From an uncultured Lachnospiraceae bacterium (GTDB taxonomy: Bacteria; Bacillota; Clostridia; Lachnospirales; Lachnospiraceae), in assembly GCA_910588875.1 (NCBI GenBank), contig CAJURT010000023.1:1-53086 (forward strand): a DNA stretch of 53,086 nt, read 5' to 3'. The position numbers and the translations under genes are program-made. The notes below the pieces were generated by a model. It saw only the letters and a program-made list of their open reading frames with translations, had not been told where the DNA came from and ran no database searches. Positions 24,881-34,415 of this stretch are shown piece after piece (position 1 is the first letter of the stretch; every line of letters starts with the position of its first letter).

Positions 24881-27800
24881 CTACTCCTCCGCCTTTTTCC
24901 CAAACTCAATCCCTTTCTTTTTCATTGCAAACAGCACCACCAGGCAGGCAATGCCAACTGCCAGGAGGATCCACAAAACCGGGGTCTTTTTCATCAGTAC
25001 AAATTCCCCCTGAATCCCTGCCTCAAAAACCAGATATTCACCGTCTCTCTTTGCATCCACACATTCTGCCGTACCGTCCCTTATGATGGCCACACGGTCT
25101 GCATCCGGTGCCAACACATGGAACCTTACGGCTTCCGGCAATGCCAAATCCCTGCCAGCCTGGATTTCATAGGAAAAAGCCTTCCCCGGGCGATATCCGT
25201 GCGGGATAGACACGCCCAGCCTGGCCGCCTCTCCTGACTCCTGCACCGCCAGTTTGGTTTCCGGATAAAAGGCGGCTTCTGCCAGCAGTAAAGGTTTGGG
25301 GGCATCCGAATCTGCAATAGTTGTTGTCCAGGGATGGTAGAGCGCATGGATCTTATAGTTTTTACGGATATCCGACAGATCTGCCTCTTCCCACTGTTCA
25401 AAAAAGCCTTCCTTTTTCGGTACCGGCGGCATCTTCTCCTGGGGCAAGGACTCGCCATAGCGGCAGGTAACCTGTACCACCGCTTTCCCGTCCGCCAGGA
25501 ATGTGACCGTCAAGCTCTCAAACTCTGCCGGAACCTCGTCCCTCTGCAGAAATTCTTCATACGTAATCCCCTCTGCTTCCCCAAGAAAGGTGACGCCGTC
25601 CACAGCGCCAAGGCCGTCATCCACATAAATATTGGCACTGGCCGTCCCCTCCTCATCACAGCTGCCGGCAATACTGCCCATCCATTCTCCGCTGGCCGTT
25701 ACCACGTTTACCATCGCACAGTTATCCTGCAGATTTTTCGCAAGGCCGGCAATCCCTCCGGTATAGTCGTTTCCGGTGACCTCACACATGGCGTAGCTGC
25801 CCCGGATCATGGACTGGCTGCTGCCGGCAATCCCGCCGGCATAATTGCCGTCTACCGTGCCGATATCCCCATAATTCTGGTTGGCCGCCAGCAGGCCAAT
25901 CTTGACCGTCCCGGCAATCCCGCCGGCATAATCCTGCTGTACCAGCACATCGCCATCATTGCGGCACCCTCTCACGGCGGCCTGGGCATAACGGTTCATA
26001 TAAAGGGATTCCTCCCCGTAAGTTTCGATATCTACCTCCGGGTCGAGATCCAGTTCGACACCAACCGTCCCCACGACTCCGCCTGCCTGGAAATCCGAAG
26101 AGATGTACCCTTTGTTGGAGCAGCCCACAATCATGCCATTGCTCAAATCATCCGCCTTCTCTGAGACATCCTCAAACAAAGGTTCCTCATCCTCCACCTT
26201 CCCGCGCTCTGACTGCACCCGGTCCATCCCTTCTGATATAATGTCATGCATCCCTTCCAGCTGGCCGTCCAGCTGTTCCTTCTCCGCACGCAGCCGATCC
26301 TTTCCGGATTTCAGGTTATCAGACAAGAAATCCAGTTCATCGTAAAGCTGGTCCAGCTGCCCGGTCAGATCCTCATCCAGATCGTCCACATCATCCATCA
26401 GCTGATCCTTGTAATCCCGGGTCAGGTCAAGGAACTCTTTGGAGGCAACGCGCAGGGAATCCAAATCATCTTCAAAGTCCCGCACCCCGTCAACCACTCC
26501 CTCAACCCGTTTTTCCACCAGGATCTCCGTATCCTCCGCAATGTTCCCGGCACAGTCCTGCAATTCCTTCATCACTCCATACAGGTACTCCAGGCTGCCT
26601 AAAACCCCGTCCTCTTCATCCGGGATATAATCATCCGGTAAAAGATCTCCTCCTCCGGCATTCCCCAGCTGTTTTAAAAGTTCCCTGGCCTTTTGGATAT
26701 TCCCCTGTACACGGCTTCCGGCCTGGTCTGCTGCCCGGCTTCCCATGTCCAGTTCCATGCCTGCCAGGATCTCATCCATCAGATCCAGCTGCTTTTTTGC
26801 CTTTCCGTCATAGTCTTCCCTTTTGGTTCTCCTGTCATCCTTCTTTCCTCTGGTAATATCCCGGATCGATTTCACAATCTCATCCACCCGGTCAAGGTTT
26901 CCGATAGATGCATCCGTAGTGCTGTGGATGCTTTCCGTCATGGCATCTGTAGTGTCCGAAATCTGGTCAATCTGCTCCCCTACACGGTCAAAGGTATCCT
27001 GGTTGTACTGGATCATCAGAAACGGCTCCATCTGTCCGGTAACCCCGCCTACATCCTTACGGCCTTTTATGTTCCCTGAATTCTCGCACAGAACCAGAAT
27101 ACCGCTCTGGCGGCCGGCAATCCCTCCGATATTATATCCGGTATGGTCATAGCCGACTGCACCGGAATTCTCACACTGCTGGATAATTCCGGAGGAAAGG
27201 CCCGCAATGCCCCCCACATCATTCACCTTTTCCACCACAATGGTGGTCATAAAGCTTTCTTTGTCCACGGAGATGCTGTTCTTGCTTCCGGAAGTCTCAT
27301 CAATTCCCTCCGAGGCAGAATTGATCCCGCCTTCATTGGAAGAATCCTTGATTGTCCCCACATTCTCCCCGGCGATGCCCCCAACTCTCCGGTTGCCTGT
27401 CAGTTCCGCCTGGTTTAAGCAATTTTCAATCACGCCGGTCTCCTCATTTATACCGGCAATCCCTCCAAGGTTTTCCAATGCTTCCCCGGTTCCCAAAAAT
27501 GTACAGTTGCGGATCGTCCCCCGGTTCGTACCGGCAATGCCTCCGATCTTTTTCCGGCTTCCCTCCGGCTTCAGTTCCCCGCTCACCTTTAAATTCTGCA
27601 CAAGAGCCTCCTTCTCCAGGTAGCGGAAAAGCCCCAGGCCGGAACCTGCCTGGCGGATGGAAACCCCGCTTATCGTATGGCCATTTCCCTCAAAGGTGCC
27701 GCGAAATACCGGGATCGGGACAAATTCTTTTCCGCTAAGGTCAAGATCCGCCTCCAGCGTGACCGTTTTCCCCTCCGAGTAACTTTCCGAGACGCACAGC

Positions 27801-27946
27801 CTGGCCAGTTCCTCCCATTCCTCTGCTGTACGGATCACAATGGCTGGTTCTTCCGCCCTCACTCCAAATGGAAATGCGGGTACAGATGCAGCAAAAACTG
27901 CCGCTGCCATCAGCAGCGCTTCCACTCTTCTTGTCCTTTTCATCAT
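24881..27946 (-). CDS. Surface GLUG-repeat protein with long helical insert and C-terminal membrane anchor
   Basis: About 1021 residues. A signal peptide (hydrophobic segment to VRAEE) leads to GLUG-type beta-helix repeats from about residue 130 to 305, with GGIAG-type motifs at about 137, 163, 191, 247, 276 and 302. A predicted helical, coiled-coil-rich region at about 315-600 follows, full of Asp, Glu and Leu. The GLUG repeats then resume (about 605-765, GGIAG at 677, 707 and 732). A beta-rich part and a final membrane segment (VLWILLAVGIACLVVLFAM) with a Lys-rich tail end the protein. There is no LPxTG. ATG at 27944-27946 overlaps the RND stop in TGATG, with GGAGG 6 nt upstream. The tight coupling suggests a partner of the RND protein. 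Function is unknown. Confidence 0.85.
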   Translation of the reverse strand: MMKRTRRVEALLMAAAVFAASVPAFPFGVRAEEPAIVIRTAEEWEELARLCVSESYSEGKTVTLEADLDLSGKEFVPIPVFRGTFEGNGHTISGVSIRQAGSGLGLFRYLEKEALVQNLKVSGELKPEGSRKKIGGIAGTNRGTIRNCTFLGTGEALENLGGIAGINEETGVIENCLNQAELTGNRRVGGIAGENVGTIKDSSNEGGINSASEGIDETSGSKNSISVDKESFMTTIVVEKVNDVGGIAGLSSGIIQQCENSGAVGYDHTGYNIGGIAGRQSGILVLCENSGNIKGRKDVGGVTGQMEPFLMIQYNQDTFDRVGEQIDQISDTTDAMTESIHSTTDASIGNLDRVDEIVKSIRDITRGKKDDRRTKREDYDGKAKKQLDLMDEILAGMELDMGSRAADQAGSRVQGNIQKARELLKQLGNAGGGDLLPDDYIPDEEDGVLGSLEYLYGVMKELQDCAGNIAEDTEILVEKRVEGVVDGVRDFEDDLDSLRVASKEFLDLTRDYKDQLMDDVDDLDEDLTGQLDQLYDELDFLSDNLKSGKDRLRAEKEQLDGQLEGMHDIISEGMDRVQSERGKVEDEEPLFEDVSEKADDLSNGMIVGCSNKGYISSDFQAGGVVGTVGVELDLDPEVDIETYGEESLYMNRYAQAAVRGCRNDGDVLVQQDYAGGIAGTVKIGLLAANQNYGDIGTVDGNYAGGIAGSSQSMIRGSYAMCEVTGNDYTGGIAGLAKNLQDNCAMVNVVTASGEWMGSIAGSCDEEGTASANIYVDDGLGAVDGVTFLGEAEGITYEEFLQRDEVPAEFESLTVTFLADGKAVVQVTCRYGESLPQEKMPPVPKKEGFFEQWEEADLSDIRKNYKIHALYHPWTTTIADSDAPKPLLLAEAAFYPETKLAVQESGEAARLGVSIPHGYRPGKAFSYEIQAGRDLALPEAVRFHVLAPDADRVAIIRDGTAECVDAKRDGEYLVFEAGIQGEFVLMKKTPVLWILLAVGIACLVVLFAMKKKGIEFGKKAEE

Positions 27947-30318
27947 CAGCACCCTCCTTCCTCACCGGCATTGCCGCTTTGGGCCCCGCACCCCTCTGCC
28001 TGTTTCACTGCACCACGGTTAAATTCTGTCCTGTCAATCACCTTGTCGAATACCAGCAAAATCTGGGGAAGCACGGTCATGACAAGTATGATAGAGACAA
28101 GCGTCCCCGCCCCCAGCGCTTTCCCCAGGGAAGCAATAATCGCATTCGATGTCAGCCTTCCCACTGCAAAACCGGCACAGGTAAGGATGGAACCTGAGGT
28201 GGCCACGGTGGGAAAGGCCTGGTTCAGCGCCTCCACCACCACCTGCTTCCGGTCAGCCGACTGCTTTCGCAGATCCATGTAACGGCTGGTAATCACAATC
28301 GCATAATCAATCGTGGCCCCCATCTGGATTGCGCTGACAATCAGGTAACTCAAGAAAAACATCGTCCCTCCCCTAAGCGTTGGTATAGAGAAGTTAATCC
28401 AGATGCTGCTCTGGATCGTGAGAACCAGCATAATGGGCAGCCCCGCTGACTGGAAGGTAAACAACAGGATAATTCCCACGAATAATGCAGTCAGCACACT
28501 GATTTTTACATTATCCGTGCGGAATGATTTGCTCAGGTCATAATCACTGGTGGAGTCCCCTACCACATACACCTCATCATAATAGGTACTGGCAATGTTC
28601 CGTATCTGGTCAATAACCGCAAAGGTCTCTTCCCCCTCGATTGGCCCTGTCATCGTAAACACAATACGGGAATAATTCTCCCCCTCCAGCTGCTCCCTGG
28701 CATCGCTGAGCGCATCGTGCAGGTCATCCACATCCTCAGACAAATCATCATCCAGGTCAATTGCCCCTTTTTCTTTCTGGTCATAAATAAAATCCACCAT
28801 ATCGATAATCGGGATCCGGTATTCATCCAGGTTCTTCATAAATGCGCCGTACTGTTCCCGGTCAATGGCATAAAACTGGTACAGAAGGCGCACAAGATCC
28901 AGGTCCACATCCGCCACCTCAGCAAATTCACGCGGGTTCAGTTCATTTACCAGGATGTACTTCCCGTCATCATCCACCTCAATATTGCTGAGACCAAGCA
29001 CCGTGTCAACCCTCTCCACCTGCTCCAGGCCTTCGATGATCCTGGCTTCCTTCTGGTAATCCCCCTTCGGCACCACCAGCGCCATGGTATTCGTCACCTC
29101 AAAGGTCTTCTCAATCCTCACCTTGGAGGTCATAAACTCGTTCATCTTGTCTGCTTCGATAGAACTGTGGTCATACACATACTCGCACCGGTTGGACAAA
29201 ATGCAGCCCCCTGCCATCACAACCACAAAAACCGGCAGCACCAGATACCTGGTCCGCACCACCAAACGCCCCCACCCCCGGATAGAAGGCACAAAACTGC
29301 GGTGCACCGTTTTCTCTATCCATTTGGACAGCATCACAATCATGGCCGGCATCAGGAAAAACACGGTAATCAGGCTGAAAACAATCGCTTTTGTCAAAAC
29401 GCGTCCCAGATCCATGCCAATGCCAAACTGCATCAGCATCAATGCCACCATGCCTGACACGGTAGTCAGGCTGCTGGAGGAAATCTCCGGTATCGCCTTG
29501 CTGAGCGCCACCGTCACTGCCTCTATCGTCTCCTTTGTCTCATGCTCCTCCATAAACCGGTGGAACAGTATAATCGCATAGTCGATGGACAGCGCCAGCT
29601 GCAAAACGGCGGCCACCGCGTTCGTCACAAATGAAATCTCTCCAAACCAGAAATTGGTTCCTGTATTCAGCACAATCGCCACGATAAAGGTTATCATAAA
29701 GATGACGATCTCCATATAGGTTCCGGAAGTGAAGAGCAGCACTAACAGGATGATCGCCGCCGCCACCGCCAGGATCCCCTTCATATCCTGCTTTAAGGCG
29801 GCACTGTCATCTTTATCTACTGTCGTATAAAAATATGTCTGGTAACCCTTCAGATGGTCCCGCACATTGGCAATCGCCTTCTGCGACAGTTCCGTATCCT
29901 CCTCTTCCTCAAAGGTCAGTGTATACAGGGCACATGCATCCTTATAATAATCCGTAACCTCTTCACCGTCATACGTATCTTCTGCACTCTCCCAGTCAAA
30001 AAACTTCACCGAGGAAATCCCCCGGATCTCCTCCAAAGCCTTTGCTTCCTCCAATGCTTTCTCATATGTAATATTCGTGACCAGGATCTTTGCCGAGCCA
30101 AAGGTCGTAAACTGATCCTCCATGATATCCAGGCCCTGCCTGGTTTCCGTCGTGTCCGGCAAATAGTCGGTCAGTTCCGTATTTACCTTGGCCCGGCTCA
30201 AAGTTGTGAGGCAGTAAATGCACGCAATCGCAAACAACACCACAAATGCGTTGCGCTTGTTTACCACAAATGCCGCAAGCTGCATCATAAAATTATTGCG
30301 GTCAATCTTATGCTCCAT
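27946..30318 (-). CDS. MMPL/RND-family transporter
   Basis: About 790 residues in the two-fold RND layout. One membrane helix (about 20-40) precedes an outside domain, then five helices, then the same again. The helix-4 and helix-10 motifs ALSIDYAIILFHRFMEEH and GATIDYAIVITSRYMDL carry the Asp residues typical of proton-driven MMPL/SSD proteins. The second outside domain contains an acidic helical stretch (DDLSEDVDDLHDALSDAREQ). Substrates of Gram-positive relatives are lipids, siderophores or peptides; none is indicated here. The start at 30318 has AAAGGAG at an unusually long 14-nt distance. It is coupled to the GLUG protein and 150 bp after DUF1292. Confidence 0.9.
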   Translation of the reverse strand: MEHKIDRNNFMMQLAAFVVNKRNAFVVLFAIACIYCLTTLSRAKVNTELTDYLPDTTETRQGLDIMEDQFTTFGSAKILVTNITYEKALEEAKALEEIRGISSVKFFDWESAEDTYDGEEVTDYYKDACALYTLTFEEEEDTELSQKAIANVRDHLKGYQTYFYTTVDKDDSAALKQDMKGILAVAAAIILLVLLFTSGTYMEIVIFMITFIVAIVLNTGTNFWFGEISFVTNAVAAVLQLALSIDYAIILFHRFMEEHETKETIEAVTVALSKAIPEISSSSLTTVSGMVALMLMQFGIGMDLGRVLTKAIVFSLITVFFLMPAMIVMLSKWIEKTVHRSFVPSIRGWGRLVVRTRYLVLPVFVVVMAGGCILSNRCEYVYDHSSIEADKMNEFMTSKVRIEKTFEVTNTMALVVPKGDYQKEARIIEGLEQVERVDTVLGLSNIEVDDDGKYILVNELNPREFAEVADVDLDLVRLLYQFYAIDREQYGAFMKNLDEYRIPIIDMVDFIYDQKEKGAIDLDDDLSEDVDDLHDALSDAREQLEGENYSRIVFTMTGPIEGEETFAVIDQIRNIASTYYDEVYVVGDSTSDYDLSKSFRTDNVKISVLTALFVGIILLFTFQSAGLPIMLVLTIQSSIWINFSIPTLRGGTMFFLSYLIVSAIQMGATIDYAIVITSRYMDLRKQSADRKQVVVEALNQAFPTVATSGSILTCAGFAVGRLTSNAIIASLGKALGAGTLVSIILVMTVLPQILLVFDKVIDRTEFNRGAVKQAEGCGAQSGNAGEEGGC

Positions 30319-30363
30319 ATTGCTAATTTCTGCTCCTTTCCCTAAACTTCTATAAATAAAACA

Positions 30364-30409
30364 CCAGAAAGGCAACTGCTTCCCTTGGGAATCCTGCTTG
30401 CCTTCCTGG
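30364..30409 (-). terminator. Hairpin between DUF1292 gene and RND gene
   Basis: CCAGAAAGGCAA (30364-30375) pairs imperfectly with TTGCCTTCCTGG near 30398-30409. On the minus strand it is followed by TGTTTTATTT, and on the plus strand by TCTTTTT. It should end or weaken transcription from the DUF1292 promoter before the RND gene. Confidence 0.6.
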
Positions 30410-30467
30410 TCTTTTTATTCTTTCCTTAAGTACATCCCCCAAGAGGTCCCATACCGGAACGCCCCTC

Positions 30468-30794
30468 TCAGTTCTCGTCATCCCCTACCAGTTCATCATA
30501 TTCCTGGTCATCCAGCAATTCATCAAATGCATCTGCTACAATATCATATTCTTCATCGTCTTCAATATTCTCCAGGTTGGGGTTGCCCTCTGCATCCTCG
30601 GAATAGCGGTACAGATATACCTCCCCCTCCTCTGCCAACTCTCCCTCCATAGGGAGCAAAGCGATGTATTCCCGCTCCCCGGCGTCAAATATAGTTAACA
30701 CCACACATTCTAACTGGCTTCCGTCATCCAGGGTCAGGGTAACAGTTACTTCCTCCTGGTCCATCTCTTCGTTTAGGTTCTTATTCTGATCCAT
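30468..30794 (-). CDS. DUF1292 family acidic protein
   Basis: A 108-residue, strongly acidic protein. The DUF1292 core VTVTLTLDDGSQLECVVLTI leads to AGEREYIALLP and EVYLYRYSED. The C-terminus (NIEDDEEYDIVADAFDELLD) is usual for the family in Firmicutes. The start at 30794 is chosen from AAAGGAG 9 nt upstream; an upstream extension lacks support. The family has no known activity. It has its own promoter and is followed by a hairpin. Confidence 0.9.
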   Translation of the reverse strand: MDQNKNLNEEMDQEEVTVTLTLDDGSQLECVVLTIFDAGEREYIALLPMEGELAEEGEVYLYRYSEDAEGNPNLENIEDDEEYDIVADAFDELLDDQEYDELVGDDEN

Positions 30795-30856
30795 GCCGTC
30801 GGTCTCCTTTGCCTTGGTTTCTCTTTGATATTTGGTATCCTTTTGCCATATTAACA

Positions 30857-30885
30857 ACTTTACCAAAATATAAGCATAAAATCAA
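30857..30885 (-). promoter_or_regulatory. Promoter for DUF1292 gene
   Basis: TTGATT (30880-30885), 17-bp spacer, TAAAGT (30857-30862) on the minus strand, about 60 bp before the start codon. Confidence 0.65.
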
Positions 30886-30915
30886 GGAATATTTGTGTTT
30901 AAAATTAGTTAATAA

Positions 30916-31437
30916 TCAATATTCAATCCCCTTCCTTGCCGGAAGCCCCTTTTGGTATGGATGTTTTTCCATCCGTATCTCTGATACATAGTCTGCCATT
31001 TCCAGCAATTGCCGGGAGGGATTCCTGCCGGTCAGGACTATTTCAAGGTGGGCCGGAGGGTTTTTTAAGAAATTTATCACATCCTCTTCCCGTACCATAC
31101 TGCTGCTGCATGCTGCCAGGATCTCATCCAGGATCAGAATATCGTATCCGCAGGATACCGCCTCATGGCAGGCCTCCTCAAATCTCTGCCGGTAATATTT
31201 TGCTGCTTCGGCTTTTTCCTCTACCCCCATCTGAAAGGTAAATCCAAATTCATGGTCACAAGGCGTCACCGTAATCCCGGGGATCCGGCGAAGTATGGAT
31301 ACCTCACCGGAATCTTCCGTTTTCAGGAACCGTACAATCAGTACCCTTTTTCCCCGGCCGGCCGCACGTACAGCCAGCCCCAGCGCCGCTGAAGTCTTGC
31401 CCTTTCCATTTCCGCAATAAATATGGATACACGCCAA
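30916..31437 (-). CDS. cobO: Cob(I)yrinic acid a,c-diamide adenosyltransferase (CobO/BtuR type)
   Basis: A 173-residue P-loop enzyme that transfers the adenosyl group of ATP to reduced corrinoid. The Walker motif GNGKGKTSAALGLAVRAAG is near residue 9, followed by VLIVRFLKTED. ILILDEILAA is the conserved Walker B-like segment, and LTGRNPSRQLLEMADYVSEI with KHPYQKG is diagnostic. The start codon is TTG (31435-31437), with GAGGG about 7 nt upstream. It is the last gene of a run with the helicase and dehydrogenase-like genes. No other cobalamin gene is nearby. Confidence 0.93.
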   Translation of the reverse strand: MACIHIYCGNGKGKTSAALGLAVRAAGRGKRVLIVRFLKTEDSGEVSILRRIPGITVTPCDHEFGFTFQMGVEEKAEAAKYYRQRFEEACHEAVSCGYDILILDEILAACSSSMVREEDVINFLKNPPAHLEIVLTGRNPSRQLLEMADYVSEIRMEKHPYQKGLPARKGIEY

Positions 31438-31479
31438 TTTCTGTCCCTCACGTTTCTGGTATTATTTATTTTATGTACT

Positions 31480-33327
31480 TCAATCCCCCAGATACTCATC
31501 CACAAACCGAGACCGTTCCTGTGCTTTCCCGTACCGCTCCTTGGCATAGCATACATGCAGCCGGTCTTTTGCCCGGGTCATGGCCACATAGAACATCCGC
31601 CGTTCCTCCTCTAAATCTGCCTCCAGCACTGCCTTATGGTGCGGCGTCACCCGCTCATTGGCGTCCAGGATATACACTACCGAAAACTCCAGCCCCTTGG
31701 AACTGTGCATGGTCATCAGGGACACGCAGTCCGTATCCTTTTCCCGCCTTTTTGCCTGCTCCTTCAGCTGCTCCCCGTACTCCTTCATGTGGGCAAACCA
31801 CTCCTGCACGGAGGAAAAGCCGGATGCGCTCTCCTGCAGCTGGTCAGCCACCTCCAAAAGTTCCTCCGGCTTCATGCGCCGGTAATCCGCATACTCACGC
31901 AAATACTCATCATATCCCACTCCCTTGCGGATATAATTCACCGCTGCCACCGGCGCCATCCTGCCGATCATCCCCAGGTCATACTCCAGCTGCTCAATGC
32001 GTTCCACCATCCATCCCTTGTCCTGGTACCAGGCTTTCACTTTATTCCAGGAAACTTCCTGCCCTTCCAAGGCTTCCCGGTTCACGTAACGCTTAGGCCG
32101 GTTGATCACCCGCACCACATCGCTGCGCCTTGCCCGCCCCTCTTTTGCCAGTCCATCCGCCGCAATACGGATATAAGCGCATATATCCAGGGCAATCCAG
32201 TGTTCATATAAATTCGGCAGGGTGTCCTTCATCCGGAAGGGAATATTATACTCCATCAGCCGTTCCATCAAAAGCCTGGGTTCCAGGCTTGTCCGGTAAA
32301 GCACTGCCATATCCGACCACCGGTACCCCATACGCACGTAATCCTGCAGTTCCTCCACAATCCCCCTGGTTTCAGCCCGCGCATCCTCCCACACAGCAGT
32401 CACCACCGGCCGCCCTTTCCCACGGCTGGCACGGATTTCTTTCTGGTAACGGGCCTTATTGTGCCGGATCAGCCGCCCTGCCGCATCCACAATCTCAGCC
32501 GTGGAACGGTAATTGATTCCCAGGAGGGTTTGTTCTGCCTGGGGGTAATCCTTTGTAAAACCCAGCATAATCTCCGGCTTCGCCCCCCGGAAACGATAGA
32601 TTGACTGATCGTCATCCCCCACGATAAACAAATTATCCTCCGGCGCCGCCAGCATCCGCACAATCTCATACTGCACGCGGTTGATATCCTGGAACTCATC
32701 CACCAGGATATACCGGTATTTCTGCTGCCAGGCCCCCAGGATATCTTTCCTCTGGGTAAATAACTCATAGCACATCACCAGCATATCGTCAAAGTCCAGC
32801 AAGCGCTGCCTTGCCAGCACATCCATATACCCCTGGTAAAAGTTCTTAAACAATTCCTCCGAACAATTCTTGGAATAATAATGGTCCAGGCTTATCATTT
32901 CCCCCTTGACTGCGCTGATCTCTGACAGGATCCCTCCGGCAAATTCCGCCTCATCTTCCACATCCACATGATAGCGCCCCATCAGTTCCCGGATAATCCG
33001 CATCCGCTGCTCCTCCCGGATAATATTGGATGCGTCGTACCGGTAAGCGTGCTTTAAAATGCTAAAGAAGACCGCATGGAATGTCCCGAAGCTGACGGGG
33101 AACCGCCGTCCCCCCACCAGGGACTGGAAACGCTGTTTCATCTCTTCTGCAGCCGCTTTCGTAAAAGTAATCACCAAAATGCTCCCCGGCTCCACCTGGT
33201 ATTCCTCCACCAAATGCCGGATCCGGTGGGTAATCACGGTGGTCTTGCCGGATCCCGGCCCCGCCAGCACCAGCATCGGCCCGTCCTTATGGCGGATTGC
33301 CTGCAGCTGCGATTCATGGAATGCCAT
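31480..33327 (-). CDS. UvrD/PcrA-like superfamily 1 DNA helicase
   Basis: A 615-residue ATP-dependent 3'-5' helicase. Motif I is GPGSGKTTVI (near residue 24), motif II is ILVDEFQDINRVQ, motif III is VGDDDQSIYRFRGAKP, motif IV is GINYRST, motif V is MTMHSSKGLEFSVVYI and motif VI is EEERRMFYVAMTRAKDRLHV. It is about 100 residues shorter than PcrA and lacks the C-terminal basic tail, as in a class of short UvrD-like helicases common in Lachnospiraceae. The start follows GGAGGG by 10 nt. It lies between the dehydrogenase-like gene (44 bp) and cobO. Confidence 0.94.
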   Translation of the reverse strand: MAFHESQLQAIRHKDGPMLVLAGPGSGKTTVITHRIRHLVEEYQVEPGSILVITFTKAAAEEMKQRFQSLVGGRRFPVSFGTFHAVFFSILKHAYRYDASNIIREEQRMRIIRELMGRYHVDVEDEAEFAGGILSEISAVKGEMISLDHYYSKNCSEELFKNFYQGYMDVLARQRLLDFDDMLVMCYELFTQRKDILGAWQQKYRYILVDEFQDINRVQYEIVRMLAAPEDNLFIVGDDDQSIYRFRGAKPEIMLGFTKDYPQAEQTLLGINYRSTAEIVDAAGRLIRHNKARYQKEIRASRGKGRPVVTAVWEDARAETRGIVEELQDYVRMGYRWSDMAVLYRTSLEPRLLMERLMEYNIPFRMKDTLPNLYEHWIALDICAYIRIAADGLAKEGRARRSDVVRVINRPKRYVNREALEGQEVSWNKVKAWYQDKGWMVERIEQLEYDLGMIGRMAPVAAVNYIRKGVGYDEYLREYADYRRMKPEELLEVADQLQESASGFSSVQEWFAHMKEYGEQLKEQAKRREKDTDCVSLMTMHSSKGLEFSVVYILDANERVTPHHKAVLEADLEEERRMFYVAMTRAKDRLHVCYAKERYGKAQERSRFVDEYLGD

Positions 33328-33371
33328 TTGCCTTCAGCCCTCCGTTCCTGGAAATACCTGCCAAAAACCAA

Positions 33372-34277
33372 TCACCTTCTGTCCTCTGACAAAAACGCCC
33401 GTATATTAGCCAGAACCTTCTCACTCAGCAAAGAAAATGCCTGCCTTGTCCTTCCCACGGACGTCCCCATGCAAACCACATTCCCTCTCCCCAGCAATTT
33501 CCCGGAAGGATCTCCAGCCGCTGCTTCCGTGTCGCAGCAATACAAATTCTCCTCCGACTCCAGCCATGATGCCAGGGCATCCGTATCTGAGGCTGTCCCA
33601 ATCGAGGTATTCATCAGGATCTTCTTATTCCCCAGGCACTGAAACTGCTCTTCATGGAGCAGGATCACATTTTTATTGAGGCAGGTAATCACTACCTGGC
33701 TTTTTGCCAGCAGTTCATTCAGGGGAAGGTACCCTATGCCTGCCCTCTCCTTTTCAGGCTTCCTGGTACGGCTATAATAGGACACCTTTGCCCCCATCAT
33801 CAGCAGCGCATCTGCCACCATCCCTCCGGAAACCCCCAGGCCGACAATCCCCACCGGAAGTCCCGTCAGTTCCAGCGGTTCATCCGCCCACATTGGAAAA
33901 TCAAACCCGTGAAGAATGCGGATCAGCTGATAAAGCACATACTCTACCACCCCTCTGTCGCCGTAATCCCGAATCCCCAGCACCTGGATCCCCCGTTCCC
34001 TGGCATAAGCAATATCCACATTCGCACTGGCCTCCGAGTACAGGCTGCAGCACATGCCGATATACCGGATATTGGGGCAGCGCTCCAGCACCGGGCGGCG
34101 AAGCTGTGAGGTATAACTCACTAACACCCCGTCCGCATCACCGATTCTCCTGGCCATTTCTTCCTCGTTTGCCGGTATATCCTCATAGAGCACCACTTCC
34201 CCGGCATACTGCTTCAATTCCTCCTGCGCGGAAGGAACCAGGCTTACCGGCTCCACCGCCACTAATTTCCCAAACAT
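33372..34277 (-). CDS. D-2-hydroxyacid dehydrogenase-like protein lacking the usual catalytic residues
   Basis: A 301-residue protein with the two-domain fold of D-isomer-specific 2-hydroxyacid dehydrogenases. The NAD-binding motif GIVGLGVSGGMVADAL is at residues 143-158. The canonical catalytic Arg (in NTARG) is replaced by NTSIG at 223-227. The Glu segment reads CDTEAA and the catalytic His of PHxAG is replaced by GTSVGRT. Related clostridial proteins share this pattern and are often labelled, without good reason, dihydrofolate reductase. It may bind NAD and an acid without normal chemistry, or use other residues. It is the first gene of the run with the helicase and cobO. The ribosome site is AGAGGG. 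Confidence 0.85.
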   Translation of the reverse strand: MFGKLVAVEPVSLVPSAQEELKQYAGEVVLYEDIPANEEEMARRIGDADGVLVSYTSQLRRPVLERCPNIRYIGMCCSLYSEASANVDIAYARERGIQVLGIRDYGDRGVVEYVLYQLIRILHGFDFPMWADEPLELTGLPVGIVGLGVSGGMVADALLMMGAKVSYYSRTRKPEKERAGIGYLPLNELLAKSQVVITCLNKNVILLHEEQFQCLGNKKILMNTSIGTASDTDALASWLESEENLYCCDTEAAAGDPSGKLLGRGNVVCMGTSVGRTRQAFSLLSEKVLANIRAFLSEDRR

Positions 34278-34352
34278 AATTTTACCCTCTTTCTTCTCTC
34301 TTTATCCTTCAGCTATCTGCTCCCAAAATCCCCCGAAATATCTGTATCTCCG

Positions 34353-34381
34353 ATTGTACTAAAAAAAGGACGGAAAAACAA
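34353..34381 (-). promoter_or_regulatory. Promoter for dehydrogenase-helicase-cobO run
   Basis: TTGTTT (34376-34381), 17-bp spacer, TACAAT (34353-34358) on the minus strand, about 75 bp before the dehydrogenase-like start and just after the TRAP operon A terminator. Confidence 0.65.
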
Positions 34382-34415
34382 GAGAGAACTTCATCTGCCT
34401 GAAGCAGCATGGAGG

